Source: Flavobacterium sp. UMI-01
GTDB lineage: Bacteria; Bacteroidota; Bacteroidia; Flavobacteriales; Flavobacteriaceae
Direction: 5' to 3'
NCBI RefSeq assembly: GCF_019656315.1
Contig: NZ_BPLU01000073.1
Span: 1-64,000, forward strand
Length of the DNA: 64,000 bases
The notes below the pieces were generated by a model, which had not been told where the DNA came from, made no database searches, and saw nothing but the letters and a program-made list of their open reading frames with translations. The translations under genes were made by a program, and so were the position numbers. Of this stretch, positions 61,528 through 64,000 are shown in pieces; position 1 is the first letter of the stretch; every line of letters starts with the position of its first letter.

Positions 61528-63303
61528 ATGAAATTTAATTTTCTGCATAAAACGTTAATAGTAATTGGATGTTTTGGCGTTCAATTGACCTTCGCTCAAA
61601 AGAAAGAAACAAATATAGGTTCAGAAGAAGTTACAGTGGTTAAATCGTATAGCCCTACGATTGCTGATGCAGTCAAAATAGGGGAAACACCTTCACTTGA
61701 CGATGATAGTAATACAAAAAAAGAAACCATAAAATATGCTATTTTTTCGTTTCCAGTAGCGTCCACATTTGCGCCTTTAAAAGGGAAGGCAGAAGATGTA
61801 GAAAAGTCGCAAAGAGAGCCCCTTTATGATAATTACGCCACCTTAGGGTTTGGAAATTTTAGTACGCTGAATGCTGAGCTTTTTGTCAATCAAGAACTCA
61901 ATAATAATGATTATGTAGGGGGGATGTTTCGCCATTTTTCATCGAGAGGAGGAATCAAGAATGCTGAATTAGATACCGATTATTTTGATACCAATATTGA
62001 TTTGACGTATGGAGCTAATTATAATGATATGTCTTTTAATTTGGATTTAGGGTATAAAAATCAAATTTATAATTGGTATGGTTTGCCAGCAGGTTTTGGT
62101 AGTTTGCAAACCCCTCAACAAAGAACGGATTTAATCAAAAGCATCAACCCACAACATTCTTTTAATACCTATAGCATCGGAGGAACGATTGGTTTAGGAG
62201 AGCAAATTTTGAGTGGAGCGCATTTGAAATTTTTACATTTTGCGGATACTTTTGGTTCTACTGAAAACCGTTTTTATGTAAAACCTACTTTTCAGTTTGA
62301 AGTAGGTGAACAAGCAGTTAAAACAGATTTGTTGGTAGATTATGTTGGAGGAAGTTTTGAAAATAATTATACTCAAACCAATACAGAGGAAATTAAATAT
62401 GGTTACACTAATATAGGGCTTTCTCCAAGTTTTGTTATGTTAAAAGACGATTGGACGTTGAATCTAGGGGCGAGTATCTTTTATAGTATGGATTTGGAAA
62501 ACAATAAGAACGCAGTATTTGTATATCCACAGGTTAATGCTTCCTATAAAGTTGTAGGTGATTTAATGTTGTTTTATACAGGGGTTAAAGGGGGATTGGA
62601 GCAAAATTCGTATCAACAGTTTGCAGATGGTAATCCGTTTATATCACCCACAATGGAAGACAAATCCTCTTCTACTTTTATTAGACCTACTGATAAACAA
62701 TATGATATTTATGCAGGTTTGAAAGGAAAATTAGCCAATAATGTGAGTTATAATTTAAAAGCTTCTTATTTGAATGAAAAGAACAAAGCATTGTATAAAA
62801 GCAATGATTATAATGAAAATGCATCCAATGCACCTTATGCTTTTGGAAATTCCTTTCAGGTAGTTTATGATGACATGAAAACCTTGAGTTTCTCAGGGAA
62901 TTTAAAAGCTAGTTTTTCTGAAAACGTAACTTTTGGAATTGGTGCGACTGTAAATGAATATAAAAATAATTTTCAAGAGAAAGCCTGGAATTTGCCTAAA
63001 GTTGAATTGGATTCAAATTTAGATGTAGTAATTACTCCAAAATGGTTTGCTGGCACACAAGTGTTTTACGTAGGTGAGCGAATGGATATACAACAAAATA
63101 CGTCAATTGTTTTGCCGTCTTCAGCAGTTGAATTACCTAGTTATTTTGATGTGAATGCCCATTTAGGTTACAAACATAATGATCGATTGACAGGTTTTTT
63201 GAAAGCAAATAACCTTACCAATAAAGGATATCAAAAATGGATGAATTATCCAGTTCAAGGATTGCAAATTATATTAGGAGCCAATTATAAATTTGATTTT
63301 TAA
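61528..63303 (+). CDS. Outer-membrane beta-barrel protein, TonB-dependent receptor-like without a clear plug
   Basis: 591 residues. A signal peptide (1-23) is followed by EEVTVVKSYSPTIADAVKIG, a possible TonB-box-like stretch, and then a beta-barrel region with aromatic-ended strands to the C-terminal LGANYKFDF. The usual plug domain motifs are missing, so it is likely a reduced receptor-like porin. It forms a unit with the TPR gene before it. Cargo unknown. Confidence 0.78.
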   Translation: MKFNFLHKTLIVIGCFGVQLTFAQKKETNIGSEEVTVVKSYSPTIADAVKIGETPSLDDDSNTKKETIKYAIFSFPVASTFAPLKGKAEDVEKSQREPLYDNYATLGFGNFSTLNAELFVNQELNNNDYVGGMFRHFSSRGGIKNAELDTDYFDTNIDLTYGANYNDMSFNLDLGYKNQIYNWYGLPAGFGSLQTPQQRTDLIKSINPQHSFNTYSIGGTIGLGEQILSGAHLKFLHFADTFGSTENRFYVKPTFQFEVGEQAVKTDLLVDYVGGSFENNYTQTNTEEIKYGYTNIGLSPSFVMLKDDWTLNLGASIFYSMDLENNKNAVFVYPQVNASYKVVGDLMLFYTGVKGGLEQNSYQQFADGNPFISPTMEDKSSSTFIRPTDKQYDIYAGLKGKLANNVSYNLKASYLNEKNKALYKSNDYNENASNAPYAFGNSFQVVYDDMKTLSFSGNLKASFSENVTFGIGATVNEYKNNFQEKAWNLPKVELDSNLDVVITPKWFAGTQVFYVGERMDIQQNTSIVLPSSAVELPSYFDVNAHLGYKHNDRLTGFLKANNLTNKGYQKWMNYPVQGLQIILGANYKFDF

Positions 63304-63340
63304 ATCTAATTTTTAACGGCAAAGTGCTTTTTAATCGACA

Positions 63341-63412
63341 AGAGCGCTGAGATTTAACAAAGAATAGTAAAGAATTAATGAACTCTGCTACCTCTGTAAA
63401 TCTTAGCGCTCT
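63341..63412. repeat. Intergenic inverted repeat
   Basis: AGAGCGCTGAGATTTA (63341-63356) and TAAATCTTAGCGCTCT (63397-63412) pair over 16 bp with one G-U pair, around a 40-base loop. It lies between two convergent genes. Its sequence style (AGCGCT and GATTTA) resembles the REP-like palindromes dispersed in Flavobacterium genomes. Confidence 0.65.
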
Positions 63413-63429
63413 CGACGGTTTTATAATGG

Positions 63430-63975
63430 TTATTCTGTGAAAGGAATCGCAATACGAGTTTTATCCCATCCTAAGTTTAAAATTATACCATTGTCAGCTT
63501 TAGTAAAAACCATAGAAAGTGCTTCTAAGGAATCTTCGGCTTGAGTAACTGGCACGACAAGTCGGGCAATGTCGTTTTCGGTTTTGTAGGAGTAAGCACC
63601 CCAAACATTGGTGTCTTTGTTGATGATGATGGTGTAATTGTCTTTTTCAGGAATGGTAAATAATGAATAAGTGCCCGCTTTTATTTTAGTTTTTCCCAAA
63701 TACATATCTTTATAAAAAGTGATTTCATTGGCTTCGTTGGCTCCCGTTCGCCATACTTTACCATTAGGAGCTAATTCATTCAAGGTACGCCCTTTTAATT
63801 GTGGTCTGCTATAATATATTTTTATCGTTTTAGTAGCTTCTTTATTGCTATTAGGATAAGCAGTGACATCCATAGGGCTTTTGTCTAAAGGTGGAAATTT
63901 TTGCGCCTCAGCATTTGAGGAAAAAAGAAGAGTTAATCCAAAAGTGATTGTTGTGATTAATGTAGTTGTTTTCAT
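63430..63975 (-). CDS. DUF2911 protein
   Basis: 181 residues with a signal peptide (1-24). Typical DUF2911 segments: IKIYYSRPQLKGRTLN, GKVWRTGANEANEITFYKDMYLGKTKIKAGTYSLFTIP and INKDTNVWGAYSY. A small beta-sandwich secreted protein of Bacteroidota with no known function. Confidence 0.88.
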   Translation of the reverse strand: MKTTTLITTITFGLTLLFSSNAEAQKFPPLDKSPMDVTAYPNSNKEATKTIKIYYSRPQLKGRTLNELAPNGKVWRTGANEANEITFYKDMYLGKTKIKAGTYSLFTIPEKDNYTIIINKDTNVWGAYSYKTENDIARLVVPVTQAEDSLEALSMVFTKADNGIILNLGWDKTRIAIPFTE

Positions 63976-64000
63976 AAAAGGGAATTAATTGATTAAAGGT

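Overview
The window looks like a chromosomal segment of a Flavobacterium-type bacterium (Bacteroidota, Flavobacteriia). The DNA is AT-rich. There are a SusC/SusD pair, a type IX secretion 'type B' C-terminal domain, promoters of the Bacteroidota kind (a TAnnTTTG -7 box), almost no Shine-Dalgarno sequences, a short Bacteroidota-type SRP RNA, and intergenic structured repeats of a kind common in Flavobacterium. No tRNA, rRNA or CRISPR array was seen.

Region 1 (1-15347) starts in insertion-sequence debris (ISL3/ISAon1-like transposase ends facing each other) and continues as an alginate utilisation locus: PL7 lyase lipoprotein, a gluconokinase/6-phosphogluconate dehydrogenase fusion, a two-helix PL6 lyase, SusC, SusD, a FadR-type GntR regulator, an SDR resembling DEH (unsaturated uronate) reductase, an RbsD/FucU-like mutarotase and an MFS hexuronate-type transporter. 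Copies of a 12-bp palindrome, TTGGYRCRCCAA, lie at the promoters of the PL7 operon, of susCD and of the regulator gene, which outlines a local GntR regulon.

Region 2 (15348-33500) is mostly housekeeping: PafA phosphatase, RhlE helicase, a formimidoylglutamase-like ureohydrolase with a changed metal ligand, glutamine cyclotransferase, SRP RNA, an SDR, a transaldolase with a structured 5' leader, cysM and cysE, an Smr protein, a cysteine desulfurase, a CPA-type antiporter, PhnA and CoaD. In front of cysE-cysM lies an unannotated 23-codon ORF that ends in five consecutive Cys codons and a stop. It is very probably a cysteine-sensing leader peptide and is the most interesting item here.

Region 3 (33600-51900) holds two unrecognised small genes, a three-gene hipB-hipS-hipT-like toxin-antitoxin operon with three evenly spaced operators, ddl, a PASTA protein, rluD, a secreted C-type-lectin protein with a T9SS type B tail, DUF389 overlapping nhaA, an MFS transporter, yaaA, and a tetR-tolC-emrA-emrB efflux operon with a perfect 17-bp-arm palindrome in front.

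Region 4 (52000-64000) holds surface-glycan genes in alternating orientation (FdtA-type isomerase, four glycosyltransferases, a 2OG-Fe(II) oxygenase), then ftsE, a 1004-residue TPR protein with an outer-membrane barrel partner, and a DUF2911 protein.
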